A DNA stretch of 64,000 bases, taken from contig DCIA01000013.1 of NCBI GenBank assembly GCA_002315735.1, positions 151,435-215,434 of the forward strand, given 5' to 3'. The translations under genes and the position numbers were made by a program. Below are positions 17,402 through 26,475 of this stretch, one piece after another. The notes beneath the pieces were generated by a model that was given only the letters and a program-made list of their open reading frames with translations, was not told the origin of the DNA and did not search any database. Numbering within the stretch: position 1 is the first letter of the stretch; every line of letters starts with the position of its first letter. The stretch comes from Clostridiales bacterium UBA1738. GTDB lineage: Bacteria > Bacillota > Clostridia > UBA1381.

Positions 17402-17813
17402 CGGCCCAAACATAAATATGCTTGGAATTAGAGAGCCTAATATATACGGAAAGGAAACCTATCAAAATCTTCGTGAACTAATTTTTTCCCACGCAAAAAC
17501 TATTGGTATTGATGTTGAAGAATACCAATCAAACCACGAGGGCGATATAGTTGATAAAATTCAAACATCTTATGGCATTTTTGACGGAATTGTTATAAAT
17601 CCTGCTGCCTACACTCATACAAGTATCGCCATTTTAGATGCTTTAAAAGCAGTGTCTATACCGACAGTTGAAGTCCATATTTCTGACATCAGTAAAAGAG
17701 AGAATTTTAGAAACACAAGTTATATAAGAAATATTGCAAAAAAGTCTATTATAGGTCACGGTCTTAATGGATATATCGAAGCAATCGACTTTCTGGTTGA
17801 TAGTTTGAGGTAA
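17382..17813 (+). CDS. aroQ: 3-dehydroquinate dehydratase, type II
   Basis: Third shikimate step: trans-dehydration of 3-dehydroquinate by the small dodecameric type II enzyme. The 143 residues begin MKILVINGPNINMLG, the family N-terminus. The REPNIYG loop carries the catalytic Tyr, NPAAYTHTS is the substrate-binding stretch, and EVHISDISKR carries the catalytic His. The ATG at 17382 is preferred because GGAGGT lies 7 bases upstream; an in-frame TTG 15 bases earlier lies inside that ribosome site. It overlaps the aroE/aroK fusion by 20 bases. Confidence 0.96.
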   Translation: MKILVINGPNINMLGIREPNIYGKETYQNLRELIFSHAKTIGIDVEEYQSNHEGDIVDKIQTSYGIFDGIVINPAAYTHTSIAILDALKAVSIPTVEVHISDISKRENFRNTSYIRNIAKKSIIGHGLNGYIEAIDFLVDSLR

Positions 17814-17817
17814 AAAT

Positions 17818-19026
17818 ATGAAGATACAAATTACTCCATCTATGGCATTTGGAAGAATATATGCTCCACCATCTAAAAGTATATCTCACAGAATGCTTCT
17901 TGCGGCAAGTCTTTCAAGTGGCACAAGTTATATAGAGAATATTGCTTTTTCACAAGATATTCTAGCCACAATATCCTGTCTTGAAAACTTGGGCGCAAAA
18001 ATAGAAAAATCAGAAAGTTCTGTAAAAGTTACAGGTGTAAGCCCCGAAGATATGAATTCTGCAATACTAAACTGTAATGAATGTGGCAGTACACTTAGGT
18101 TTTTGATACCAATCGCCTTTATTTCCGGCAAAAAAATGGTGTTTAAGGGAACTCAAAAACTTTTAAGTCGTCCTCTTTCAATTTATAATGAAATTGCCAA
18201 AGAAAATGACATTCAGTTTGATTTATCTGCAAGTTCTCTTACCGTTTGCGGAAAAATAAAGCCTAATACCTTTAAAGTTTTGGGAAATATCAGTAGTCAG
18301 TTTATTAGTGGTCTTTTGTTTGCACTCCCGCTGTTAGATGGTACAAGCAAAATTGAAATCATACCACCTATTGAAAGCAAGTCATATATTTTGCTGACAC
18401 TAAAAACACTTTCCGATTTTGGTATTAAAACGGAATTTCAAAACAATACAATAACTATTTTAGGAAATCAAAAATATACTCAATTTAACGGAACTATTGA
18501 AGGTGACGCTTCAAATGCGGCATTTTTTGATTCACTAAACTTTTTAGGTGGTAATGTTAAAATTGACGGCATTAATCCTAATACTCTTCAAGGTGACGGA
18601 ATTTTTCACGCACTTTTTGAAGATATAAAAAGCAAAAAAAATATTGATTTATCAAACTGTCCCGACCTTGGGCCTATTGCTTTTGTTCTTGCCGCTTTTT
18701 TAGGTGGCGGGCATTTTACGGGCACAAAAAGGCTCTCTTTAAAAGAAAGTGACAGATGTAAATCTATGCAAGATGAACTGTTAAAGTTCGGGATTTCATC
18801 GCAAATTCTTGAAAACGAAATGAATATTTTATCATCAAAACTTTTGCCTCCTCAAAGCGAACTTTCATCACATAACGACCACAGAATTGCAATGGCACTT
18901 TCCATTCTTATGACAAAGACGGGCGGAGTTTTAAATGGTGCAGAATCTGTTTCAAAGAGTATGCCGAACTTTTTTGAAGAACTATCAAGACTAAATATAG
19001 AGGTGAATAAAATTGAATTGGATTAG
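17818..19026 (+). CDS. aroA: 3-phosphoshikimate 1-carboxyvinyltransferase (EPSP synthase)
   Basis: Sixth shikimate step: condenses shikimate-3-phosphate with PEP; it is the glyphosate target. The 402-residue length is on the short side of the family. Substrate-binding motifs are PPSKSISHRMLL near residue 18, CGSTLRFLIP near residue 92 (the PEP/glyphosate region), LKESDRCKSM near 302, and HNDHRIAMALSI near 350. The PEP loop differs from the E. coli GNAGTAMR sequence, so herbicide sensitivity class cannot be inferred safely. It overlaps tyrA by 14 bases. Confidence 0.95.
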   Translation: MKIQITPSMAFGRIYAPPSKSISHRMLLAASLSSGTSYIENIAFSQDILATISCLENLGAKIEKSESSVKVTGVSPEDMNSAILNCNECGSTLRFLIPIAFISGKKMVFKGTQKLLSRPLSIYNEIAKENDIQFDLSASSLTVCGKIKPNTFKVLGNISSQFISGLLFALPLLDGTSKIEIIPPIESKSYILLTLKTLSDFGIKTEFQNNTITILGNQKYTQFNGTIEGDASNAAFFDSLNFLGGNVKIDGINPNTLQGDGIFHALFEDIKSKKNIDLSNCPDLGPIAFVLAAFLGGGHFTGTKRLSLKESDRCKSMQDELLKFGISSQILENEMNILSSKLLPPQSELSSHNDHRIAMALSILMTKTGGVLNGAESVSKSMPNFFEELSRLNIEVNKIELD

Positions 19027-19867
19027 CGAAAATAAAATAACAATTGTAGGTCTTGGTCTTATTGGCGGAAGCTATGCAAAGGCGTTAAAACGGCTTGGGT
19101 ACACTGTTTATGCTATTGATACGAATGAAAGCTCTTTGAAATATGCCGAAAATCATAAGATTATTGATAAAGGTTTTACAGATGTAGAAACTTCAAAAAT
19201 CAATGAATCTGATGCCGTAATTTTTGCACTATATCCAAAAGTTTTTATAAATTGGATTGATACTTACCAAAAATATTTTAAAAAAGGTGCATACATTACA
19301 GATGTCACAGGCGTAAAATCAAGTATAGTATATGAAATTCAAGGCAAACTAAGAGATGATGTTGAATTTATTGCCGCACACCCTATGGCAGGTCGTGAAG
19401 TCTATGGCGTTGAAAACAGCGATGATAGGATTTTTAGAGATGCAAACTATATAGTTGTGCCAACAGATAAAAACACAAGTGATGCTGTTTTATGGTGCAA
19501 ACAGCTTGGTCAAATTCTTGGATTTAACAAAATCTCTGTTTTATCCCCTACGGAGCACGATAAGATGATAGGCTTTGTTTCGCAACTTACCCACTGTATT
19601 GCTGTTGCTCTTATGACATCCAGCGACAACACACATCTTGTTGATTATACGGGTGACTCCTTTCGTGACCTTACAAGAATCGCAAATATTAATGATTCTA
19701 TGTGGAGCGAACTCTTTATGATGAACAAAGAGCCGCTACTGTATGAAATGGAAAAGTTCTCAAACGAATTTTCTGAAATTAAAGATATGATAAAAAATGA
19801 CGATGTTGATGGCCTTCGAAAAAAAATGAAACTATCAACTTTAAGGCGTTCATACTTTGATAAATAA
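19013..19867 (+). CDS. tyrA: prephenate dehydrogenase (TTG start)
   Basis: NAD-dependent oxidative decarboxylation of prephenate to 4-hydroxyphenylpyruvate, the committed step to tyrosine. The 284 residues form the core enzyme: a Rossmann motif VGLGLIGGSYAKAL near residue 12, HPMAGRE near 122, HDKMIGFVSQLTH with the catalytic His near 182, and SFRDLTRIA. There is no fused chorismate mutase and no C-terminal ACT domain, so classical tyrosine feedback is not expected through an ACT. The start is TTG 19013, 7 bases after GAGGTG, inside the end of aroA. Confidence 0.93.
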   Translation: MNWISENKITIVGLGLIGGSYAKALKRLGYTVYAIDTNESSLKYAENHKIIDKGFTDVETSKINESDAVIFALYPKVFINWIDTYQKYFKKGAYITDVTGVKSSIVYEIQGKLRDDVEFIAAHPMAGREVYGVENSDDRIFRDANYIVVPTDKNTSDAVLWCKQLGQILGFNKISVLSPTEHDKMIGFVSQLTHCIAVALMTSSDNTHLVDYTGDSFRDLTRIANINDSMWSELFMMNKEPLLYEMEKFSNEFSEIKDMIKNDDVDGLRKKMKLSTLRRSYFDK

Positions 19868-19887
19868 CTATGAAGAGGTGATAAGTT

Positions 19888-20919
19888 ATGAATATGCAAT
19901 TTGAAAAAAAACTTGCAATACCAATGGAAGTAAAAGAGATGTATCCTATCTCTTCAAAACTTCTTGATATAGTGGAAAAAAGAGAAATTGAGATAAAAGA
20001 AATTTTTAGCGGCAATTCCGATAAACTTGTTTTAATAATCGGCCCATGTTCTGCTGATAACGAGGACAGCGTTATAGATTACATCACAAGATTAAGGGAA
20101 GTTCAAGAAAAGGTTAAGGATAAAATATTTATTATACCTAGAATCTACACAAACAAACCACGAACAACAGGCGATGGCTATAAAGGAATGCTGCATCAGC
20201 CTGATCCAACAGAAAAGCCCGATTTATTTCACGGAATTGTAGCAATACGAAAGCTTCATATGCGAGCTTTAGAAGAAACAGGATTTTCCTGTGCTGACGA
20301 AATGCTGTATCCCGAAAACCACAAGTATCTTGACGACCTACTTGCTTATGTTGCTGTGGGTGCAAGGTCGGTGGAAAACCAGCAACACAGATTAACTGCA
20401 AGTGGTCTTGAAATCCCTGTTGGTATGAAAAATCCAACAAGTGGTGACATTTCTGTTATGCTAAATTCTATTACAGCCGCCCAGCACAAGCACACATTTA
20501 TATATCGTGGTTGGCAAGCACATTCTATGGGAAATCCTTTTTCTCATGCAATCTTAAGGGGTTATGTTAATTCTGAAGGACAAAATATTCCAAACTATCA
20601 CTATGACGATTTGCTAAATCTCGCAAATTCGTATTTAGAGCGTGACCTTGAAAATCCCGCAATAATAGTTGATACAAATCATGCAAATTCCGGCAAAAAG
20701 TATCTTGAACAAATTAGAATAGCAAAAGAAGTTATGAATAGTCGAAATCAAAATAGTGATATCAAGAAACTTTTTAAAGGGTTTATGATTGAAAGTTACA
20801 TTGAAGACGGCTCACAAAAAATCGGTGAAGGAATTTATGGTAAATCAATAACAGACCCTTGTCTTGGTTGGGATAAAACAGAACGACTGATTTTAGACAT
20901 TGCAGATATGATGAAATAA
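19888..20919 (+). CDS. aroF: 3-deoxy-7-phosphoheptulonate (DAHP) synthase, class I-alpha
   Basis: First shikimate step: condenses PEP and erythrose-4-phosphate. At 343 residues it resembles the E. coli AroF/AroG/AroH type: GPCSADNED near 51, NKPRTTGDGYKG near residue 88, GARSVENQQHR, DTNHANSGKKY and GKSITDPCLGW near the C-terminus. It keeps an N-terminal extension of about 45 residues, the part that forms allosteric sites in enterobacterial homologues. It is unusual that the entry enzyme is encoded last in the operon. Which amino acid inhibits it cannot be read from sequence here; the aroF symbol is by family only. Confidence 0.92.
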   Translation: MNMQFEKKLAIPMEVKEMYPISSKLLDIVEKREIEIKEIFSGNSDKLVLIIGPCSADNEDSVIDYITRLREVQEKVKDKIFIIPRIYTNKPRTTGDGYKGMLHQPDPTEKPDLFHGIVAIRKLHMRALEETGFSCADEMLYPENHKYLDDLLAYVAVGARSVENQQHRLTASGLEIPVGMKNPTSGDISVMLNSITAAQHKHTFIYRGWQAHSMGNPFSHAILRGYVNSEGQNIPNYHYDDLLNLANSYLERDLENPAIIVDTNHANSGKKYLEQIRIAKEVMNSRNQNSDIKKLFKGFMIESYIEDGSQKIGEGIYGKSITDPCLGWDKTERLILDIADMMK

Positions 20920-20921
20920 AA

Positions 20922-20957
20922 AAGAATATCGGATTTTATCCGATATTCTTTTTTTTA
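20922..20957 (+). terminator. bidirectional terminator between aroF and the convergent dehydratase gene
   Basis: A perfect 13-bp stem (20922-20934 with 20938-20950) has a 3-base loop, an A-run on the left and a T-run on the right. It can end both the plus-strand aro operon and the minus-strand trmL-to-dehydratase operon. Confidence 0.93.
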
Positions 20958-22811
20958 TTTATTGATTACTACATGGTTAAAGGTCGGAACCACTTTTCTT
21001 AATGCTTCAACAGCTTCATCTGAGTCGTTCATATACGCAATTCTTTTTATTTCTTCAATAGTACTTTCAAATGTTTTTTCATCTATTTGTATTTGTGTTC
21101 CGATAAATATCTTCTTATTTGCCGTTTCTCTTATGCCCTCTTCTGACATCAAAAGTTCCTCAAACAACTTTTCACCCGGTCTTAATCCTGTGAATTCAAT
21201 GTCAATATCTGCGTATGGTTCTTTTCCGTGAAGTCTTATTAAGTTTTCTGCCAAATCTAAAATTTTTACAGGTTCACCCATATCAAGAACAAATATTTCT
21301 CCACCCTTTGCCATCGTTCCGGCTTGCAAAATTAACGAAACCGCCTCAGGAATGGTCATAAAATATCTTATAATATCAGGGTGAGTAACGGTAACCGGTC
21401 CGCCGCTTGCAATTTGCTTTTCAAAAAGCGGAATTACAGAGCCATTTGAACCAAGAACATTACCAAATCTAACTGCAACAAATTCGGTATATCCACTAAT
21501 TTGAGCAAAGTATTCTGTAATCATTTCACAGCAGCGTTTTGTTGCACCCATAACATTAGTAGGGTTAACCGCCTTATCGGTGGATACTAAAACAAATTTC
21601 TTTGCTTTATACTTATTTGCCAAATATGCAACATTATATGTGCCACCAACATTATTTTTAATTGCTTCTTCGGGGCTGGTTTCCATAAGCGGAACATGTT
21701 TGTGTGCTGCTGCATGGAATACCAGTTCCGGTCTTATCATATCAAACAAAACTTCCATCTTATCATAATCTCTTACCGAGGCAATTCTAACATCAAGGTT
21801 AATATCTTGATATTTCGATAAAAGCTCCTGTTCGATATCATAGGCATTGTTTTCATAAATGTCAACAATTACTAATTTTTTTGGGCCGAATTTTGCAATT
21901 TGTCTGCAAAGCTCAGAGCCTATTGACCCACCGCCACCTGTAACCATACAGATTTTATCATGAATCATTGTTTTTACTTCAAAATTATCAAATTTAATCG
22001 CATCTCTGCCCAATAAATCCTCGATATTAATTACTTGCGCTTGACCAATAAGGTCAGCATTTGCCATAAGTTCATTAACAGCCGGAATAACCTTTACTTC
22101 ACAAATAGTTTCAGAGCATACGCCAAGTATTCTCTTCTTATCCTCAGGAGAACAAGATGGAATTGCAAAGAAAATATTTTTAATACGATGCTTTTCAACA
22201 AGTTTTGGAATGTCTTCTGTTCTTCCCAAAACCGGCACACCATTTATTGTTCTATTCAATTTTTGCATATCGTCATCAACGATTAACACAGGTTTATAGC
22301 CACTGTCACCCCTTAGCATTTCTGATGTAACCTTGCTTCCGGAATATCCTCCACCAATAATTAGGGTGCGTACACGATGAACACTTCTTTTGTCTGTCAG
22401 TAGTGCATAGATATAAGTATAAATTGCTCTGCTACCGATAATCCCAATTAATGTCACCAAAAAACTAACACATACGCAAATTCGTGAAAAGTCATAGCGC
22501 ATAAAGATTGATATAGCACCATATACTACGCCTGCAATTATAAGTCCTATCATACATTTTAAATAATCTCTATTACTTGCAAAACGCCAAATCGACTTAT
22601 AAACACCAATCATATAAAATGATAGTACAACAGAAATTGATTCAACTATCACATTATAAGTGATTTCCTTTGTTGTTACAATAATCGTTAATAAATCATA
22701 AGTTGCAAGTCGTGCAATAAATAGATGTGAAAGTAGTGATGAGACCGCACAAATTAAAATATCCACCAAAATCAATACTATTGTTCTTCTGTGATTGCGC
22801 AAAAAACTCAT
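20955..22811 (-). CDS. membrane-bound nucleotide-sugar 4,6-dehydratase/epimerase (CapD/PglF/WbpM-like)
   Basis: Polysaccharide biosynthesis protein of the long SDR family, probably a UDP-GlcNAc C4,C6-dehydratase. The 618 residues begin with four to five membrane segments (about 10-135). A first Rossmann-like motif GGGYSGSK (153-160) is followed by the catalytic SDR domain with TGGGGSIGSE (291-300). The usual YxxxK is replaced by MGATK (Met421, Lys425), a substitution characteristic of this dehydratase branch. It is the last gene of the trmL operon, 23 bases after proS. The product would feed capsule, S-layer glycan or wall-sugar synthesis. Confidence 0.88.
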   Translation of the reverse strand: MSFLRNHRRTIVLILVDILICAVSSLLSHLFIARLATYDLLTIIVTTKEITYNVIVESISVVLSFYMIGVYKSIWRFASNRDYLKCMIGLIIAGVVYGAISIFMRYDFSRICVCVSFLVTLIGIIGSRAIYTYIYALLTDKRSVHRVRTLIIGGGYSGSKVTSEMLRGDSGYKPVLIVDDDMQKLNRTINGVPVLGRTEDIPKLVEKHRIKNIFFAIPSCSPEDKKRILGVCSETICEVKVIPAVNELMANADLIGQAQVINIEDLLGRDAIKFDNFEVKTMIHDKICMVTGGGGSIGSELCRQIAKFGPKKLVIVDIYENNAYDIEQELLSKYQDINLDVRIASVRDYDKMEVLFDMIRPELVFHAAAHKHVPLMETSPEEAIKNNVGGTYNVAYLANKYKAKKFVLVSTDKAVNPTNVMGATKRCCEMITEYFAQISGYTEFVAVRFGNVLGSNGSVIPLFEKQIASGGPVTVTHPDIIRYFMTIPEAVSLILQAGTMAKGGEIFVLDMGEPVKILDLAENLIRLHGKEPYADIDIEFTGLRPGEKLFEELLMSEEGIRETANKKIFIGTQIQIDEKTFESTIEEIKRIAYMNDSDEAVEALRKVVPTFNHVVINK

Positions 22812-22834
22812 TTCATTTCCTCATTTCAAGTAAA

Positions 22835-24541
22835 TTATTTATTTTTACGAATATATTCTTCTGCTTCCTTTATGCTTTCTTCTATCGTAAATTCCAGTAC
22901 TTCATCGGAGTTTCTCAATTTATATTCTACAATTCCGTCATTACACTTTTTGCCTACAACGATTCGAAGCGGAATACCAATTAGGTCTGCATCTTTAAAT
23001 TTAACCCCTGCACGCTCTTGTCTGTCATCTAGAAGTGCATCAATGCCTTTTGCCTTTAATTCATTATAAATATCTTCCGCAATTCGCATTTGGTCTTCGT
23101 CTTTTGAATTTACAGGTACTATTGTTACTTCAAAAGGAGCGATTGAAACAGGAAGTTTCATACCATTTTCGTCGTTTCCTTGTTCGATTGCAGCCGATAT
23201 ACATCTTGTAACACCAATGCCATAACAGCCCATTACAACAGTCTTAGCATCACCTGATTCTGATTGATATGTAAGACCTAATGCTTTTGAATACTTTGTA
23301 CCTAATTTAAAGATGTGTCCAACCTCTATGCCTTGTGCGGCTTTAATTGGTTTTCCGCATTTTGGACAAGCATCACCTTCTGTAATAATACGAATGTCAG
23401 AGACTTTGGTTGGGATAAAATCTCTGCCGATATTTACATTTTTATAGTGATAATCTGTATCATTTGCACCTACTATAAAATTTCTCATCTTTTCAACTTC
23501 AAGGTCGACATAGACAGGAATTTCAAGACCGATAGGGCCTGCAAATCCAACTTGTGCATGAGTTAAATCTCTTACAACAGCCGGCTCGGCAAGTTCCAAA
23601 TCATCAATACAACCAACTAGATTTTTAAGTTTCACTTCGTTAACTTCTCTATCACCACGAACCATAGCAGCAACATATTTATCATCTGCTTTATAGATGA
23701 TAGTTTTAGCAAATACATAAGGTTCTGTGCCCATAAATCCAACTAATTCTTCGATTGTGTGAGCGTTTGGAGTGTATATTTTTTCAAGTTCAAGTTCCCC
23801 TTTTGGAAACTCTTTCTCTGTTGGGATACAAACTGCTTTTTCATAGTTTGCAGCATATCCGCAAGCATCACAATATGCAATACCATCTTCACCAACAGAT
23901 GATTTTACCATAAATTCTTGGCTACCACTACCACCCATAGCACCCGAATCGGCATCAACAATAGTGAAATCAAGTCCCAAACGATTAAATATTCTGCAAT
24001 ATGCATCATACATCTTCTTGTATGACTCGTCTAGTCCCTTCTCGTCCAAATCAAAGCTGTATGCGTCTTTCATAACAAATTCTCTGCCACGGATAAGACC
24101 AAATCTCGGACGACCTTCATCTCTATACTTTGTTTGAATTTGGTACAAAGTAAGAGGATATTCCTTGTATGAACGAACTTCATCAATTACTGTTTGTGTA
24201 AACGGCTCTTCGTGAGTTGGGCCAAGACAAAAATCTCTATCATTTCTGTCCTTTAATTTGAACATTGATGGGCCGAAAACTTCCCATCTGCCTGATGCTT
24301 GATAAACTTCTGCCGGCAAAATTGCAGGCATCAAAAGTTCTTGCGCTCCTGCTCTATCCATTTCTTCTCTTACAATATTTTCAACTTTTCTAAGTGTTCT
24401 CATTCCAAGTGGCAAATAAGAATAAATGCCGGCTGCAATTTTTCTTATATAGCCTGCTCTTAGCATAAGTTGGTGGCTCTTTATTTCTGCTTCTGCCGGC
24501 ACTTCACGAAGTGTTGGCACTAGCAATTTTGACATTCTCAT
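22835..24541 (-). CDS. proS: prolyl-tRNA synthetase
   Basis: Class II aminoacyl-tRNA synthetase charging tRNA-Pro. The 568-residue length and the inserted domain between motifs 2 and 3 (about 230-400) identify the bacterial type, which normally edits mischarged Ala-tRNA-Pro. Class II motif regions visible are the N-terminal RAGYIRKIAAGIYSYLPLG, the motif 2 area YRDEGRPRFGLIRGREF, and the C-terminal anticodon-binding domain (about 460-568). It follows metG with 18 bases between. No T-box leader was seen upstream of this synthetase pair. Confidence 0.97.
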   Translation of the reverse strand: MRMSKLLVPTLREVPAEAEIKSHQLMLRAGYIRKIAAGIYSYLPLGMRTLRKVENIVREEMDRAGAQELLMPAILPAEVYQASGRWEVFGPSMFKLKDRNDRDFCLGPTHEEPFTQTVIDEVRSYKEYPLTLYQIQTKYRDEGRPRFGLIRGREFVMKDAYSFDLDEKGLDESYKKMYDAYCRIFNRLGLDFTIVDADSGAMGGSGSQEFMVKSSVGEDGIAYCDACGYAANYEKAVCIPTEKEFPKGELELEKIYTPNAHTIEELVGFMGTEPYVFAKTIIYKADDKYVAAMVRGDREVNEVKLKNLVGCIDDLELAEPAVVRDLTHAQVGFAGPIGLEIPVYVDLEVEKMRNFIVGANDTDYHYKNVNIGRDFIPTKVSDIRIITEGDACPKCGKPIKAAQGIEVGHIFKLGTKYSKALGLTYQSESGDAKTVVMGCYGIGVTRCISAAIEQGNDENGMKLPVSIAPFEVTIVPVNSKDEDQMRIAEDIYNELKAKGIDALLDDRQERAGVKFKDADLIGIPLRIVVGKKCNDGIVEYKLRNSDEVLEFTIEESIKEAEEYIRKNK

Positions 24542-24559
24542 ATTATTAAATTCTCCCTA

Positions 24560-26473
24560 TTATACTATTTCTGCACCGCTTTGGATATCGTTTATCGTTG
24601 TAAGTGCAGTTAATCCGTCTTCAAATTCTGCTGACAAAATCATACCTTGCGATTCATAACCCATCATCTTTCTCGGTTTAAAGTTTGCTATAAATACAAC
24701 ATTTTTCCCAACAAGTTCTTCCGGTTTATGAAATTTTGCAATTCCTGAAAGAATTTGACGAGTTTCACTTCCGACTTCCAAAGTAAATCTTAGAAGTTTT
24801 TCAGATTTTGGAACTTTTTCGCACTCAATAACCTTTCCTACTCTTATATCAAGTTTTTCAAAATCGTCAAACTCGCAATAATCCTTGTATGGTGCAATAT
24901 TAATCTTTGGTGTTTGCTCTTCAAAAAGTTCTTGTAGTTTTGCTTCAACATCAATTCTTGCAAATAATGGTGCTGCTTCTCCTACCTTTGTGCCTGACTT
25001 TAAGTTTCCGAAAGTTTTAATACTTTCATAAGTCAATTCGTTTACGCCAATTTGTTTCAAAATCGCATTTGCAGTTTCCGGCATAAATGGTGTTAAAAGT
25101 CCTGCAATCACCCTTATTGATTCTGCCAAATTATACAAAACTGTCGAAAGTCTTGGCTTTGTTTCATCGCTCTTTGCCAAAATCCAAGGTGTTGTTTCAT
25201 CAATATACTTATTTGCTCTGTCCACAACTTTCCAAATTTCATCTAGGCTATCTGCGATATGCCACGAAGTCATCTTCTTTTCGATTGCTTTTATTGCATT
25301 TTCACATACTTCTTTTAATTCGCTGTCAAATTCTCCATATGCGTTTGTGTTATCTATTATACCGTTGAAATACTTGTTAACCATTGCAACTGTACGATTA
25401 ACCAAATTACCAAGAGTATTTGCAAGGTCAGAATTATATCTTGCAATAAAGGTATCATATGTGATATTTCCGTCTTGCGCATAAGGCATTTCGTGAAGAA
25501 GGTAATATCTTACGGCATCAACTCCAAAATGGCGTACCAAATCTTCTGCATAGATTACATTTCCACGAGATTTTGACATCTTTTCTTCACCGAAAAGTAG
25601 CCAAGGATGTCCAAAAACTTGTTTGGGAAGTGGCTCTCCAAGTGCCATAAGCATAATCGGCCAATAGATTGTGTGAAATCTCAAAATATCTTTTCCGATA
25701 ATATGAACATCTGCCGGCCAATACTTATTATATAATTCTCCCTTGTTATCAGGGTCATAGCCAAGTGCTGTGATATAGTTTGACAGTGCATCAATCCAAA
25801 CATAAACAACATGTTTTGGGTCAAATTCAACCGGAATTCCCCAATTAAAACTTGTTCTTGAAACACAAAGGTCTTGAAGTCCCGGTTTTAAGAAATTATT
25901 TATCATTTCTTTCTTTCTTGATTCAGGGTGAATAAAATCGGGATTGTCCTCAATATATTTAATAAGTCTATCTTGATATTTACTCATTTTGAAGAAATAT
26001 GCTTCTTCCTTTGTCTTTTTTACTTCTCTTCCGCAATCGGGACATTTTCCGTCAACTAATTGAGTTTCTGTCCAGAAAGACTCACAAGGTGTGCAGTACC
26101 AACCCTCGTACTCGGACTTATAGATATCACCTTGGTCATACAATTTTTTGAATATCTTTTTAACCGCTTCAACATGGTATTCATCGGTTGTTCTTATGAA
26201 TTTATCGTAACTAATATTAAGCATATCTGCGATATCCTTAATTTGTTCGGCTATTTTATCAACATAAGCCTTTGGTGCAATTCCTTCTTTTTCTGCTATT
26301 TCTTGAATTTTTTGGCCGTGTTCGTCCGTTCCTGTTAGGAAAAAGACATCGTCGCCTAAAAACCTACGAAATCTTGCAATAGCATCGGTCAAAACAATCT
26401 CATATGTGTTACCGATATGAGGTTTTCTTGATGTGTACGCAATCGCAGTCGTAATGTAAAATTTTTCTCCCAT
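24560..26473 (-). CDS. metG: methionyl-tRNA synthetase with C-terminal tRNA-binding domain
   Basis: Class I synthetase charging tRNA-Met. The 637 residues contain the HIGN signature at 19-22, a zinc-finger insert with CxxC pairs (CTPC and CPDC, about 126-148), KMSKS near residue 298, the helical anticodon domain, and a C-terminal Trbp111-like OB domain (about 535-637; DIRVGKVIECEKVPKSEKL). The ATG follows a GGAG ribosome site. It lies 2 bases after the membrane-protein gene and is co-transcribed with proS. Confidence 0.97.
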   Translation of the reverse strand: MGEKFYITTAIAYTSRKPHIGNTYEIVLTDAIARFRRFLGDDVFFLTGTDEHGQKIQEIAEKEGIAPKAYVDKIAEQIKDIADMLNISYDKFIRTTDEYHVEAVKKIFKKLYDQGDIYKSEYEGWYCTPCESFWTETQLVDGKCPDCGREVKKTKEEAYFFKMSKYQDRLIKYIEDNPDFIHPESRKKEMINNFLKPGLQDLCVSRTSFNWGIPVEFDPKHVVYVWIDALSNYITALGYDPDNKGELYNKYWPADVHIIGKDILRFHTIYWPIMLMALGEPLPKQVFGHPWLLFGEEKMSKSRGNVIYAEDLVRHFGVDAVRYYLLHEMPYAQDGNITYDTFIARYNSDLANTLGNLVNRTVAMVNKYFNGIIDNTNAYGEFDSELKEVCENAIKAIEKKMTSWHIADSLDEIWKVVDRANKYIDETTPWILAKSDETKPRLSTVLYNLAESIRVIAGLLTPFMPETANAILKQIGVNELTYESIKTFGNLKSGTKVGEAAPLFARIDVEAKLQELFEEQTPKINIAPYKDYCEFDDFEKLDIRVGKVIECEKVPKSEKLLRFTLEVGSETRQILSGIAKFHKPEELVGKNVVFIANFKPRKMMGYESQGMILSAEFEDGLTALTTINDIQSGAEIV

Positions 26474-26475
26474 TT

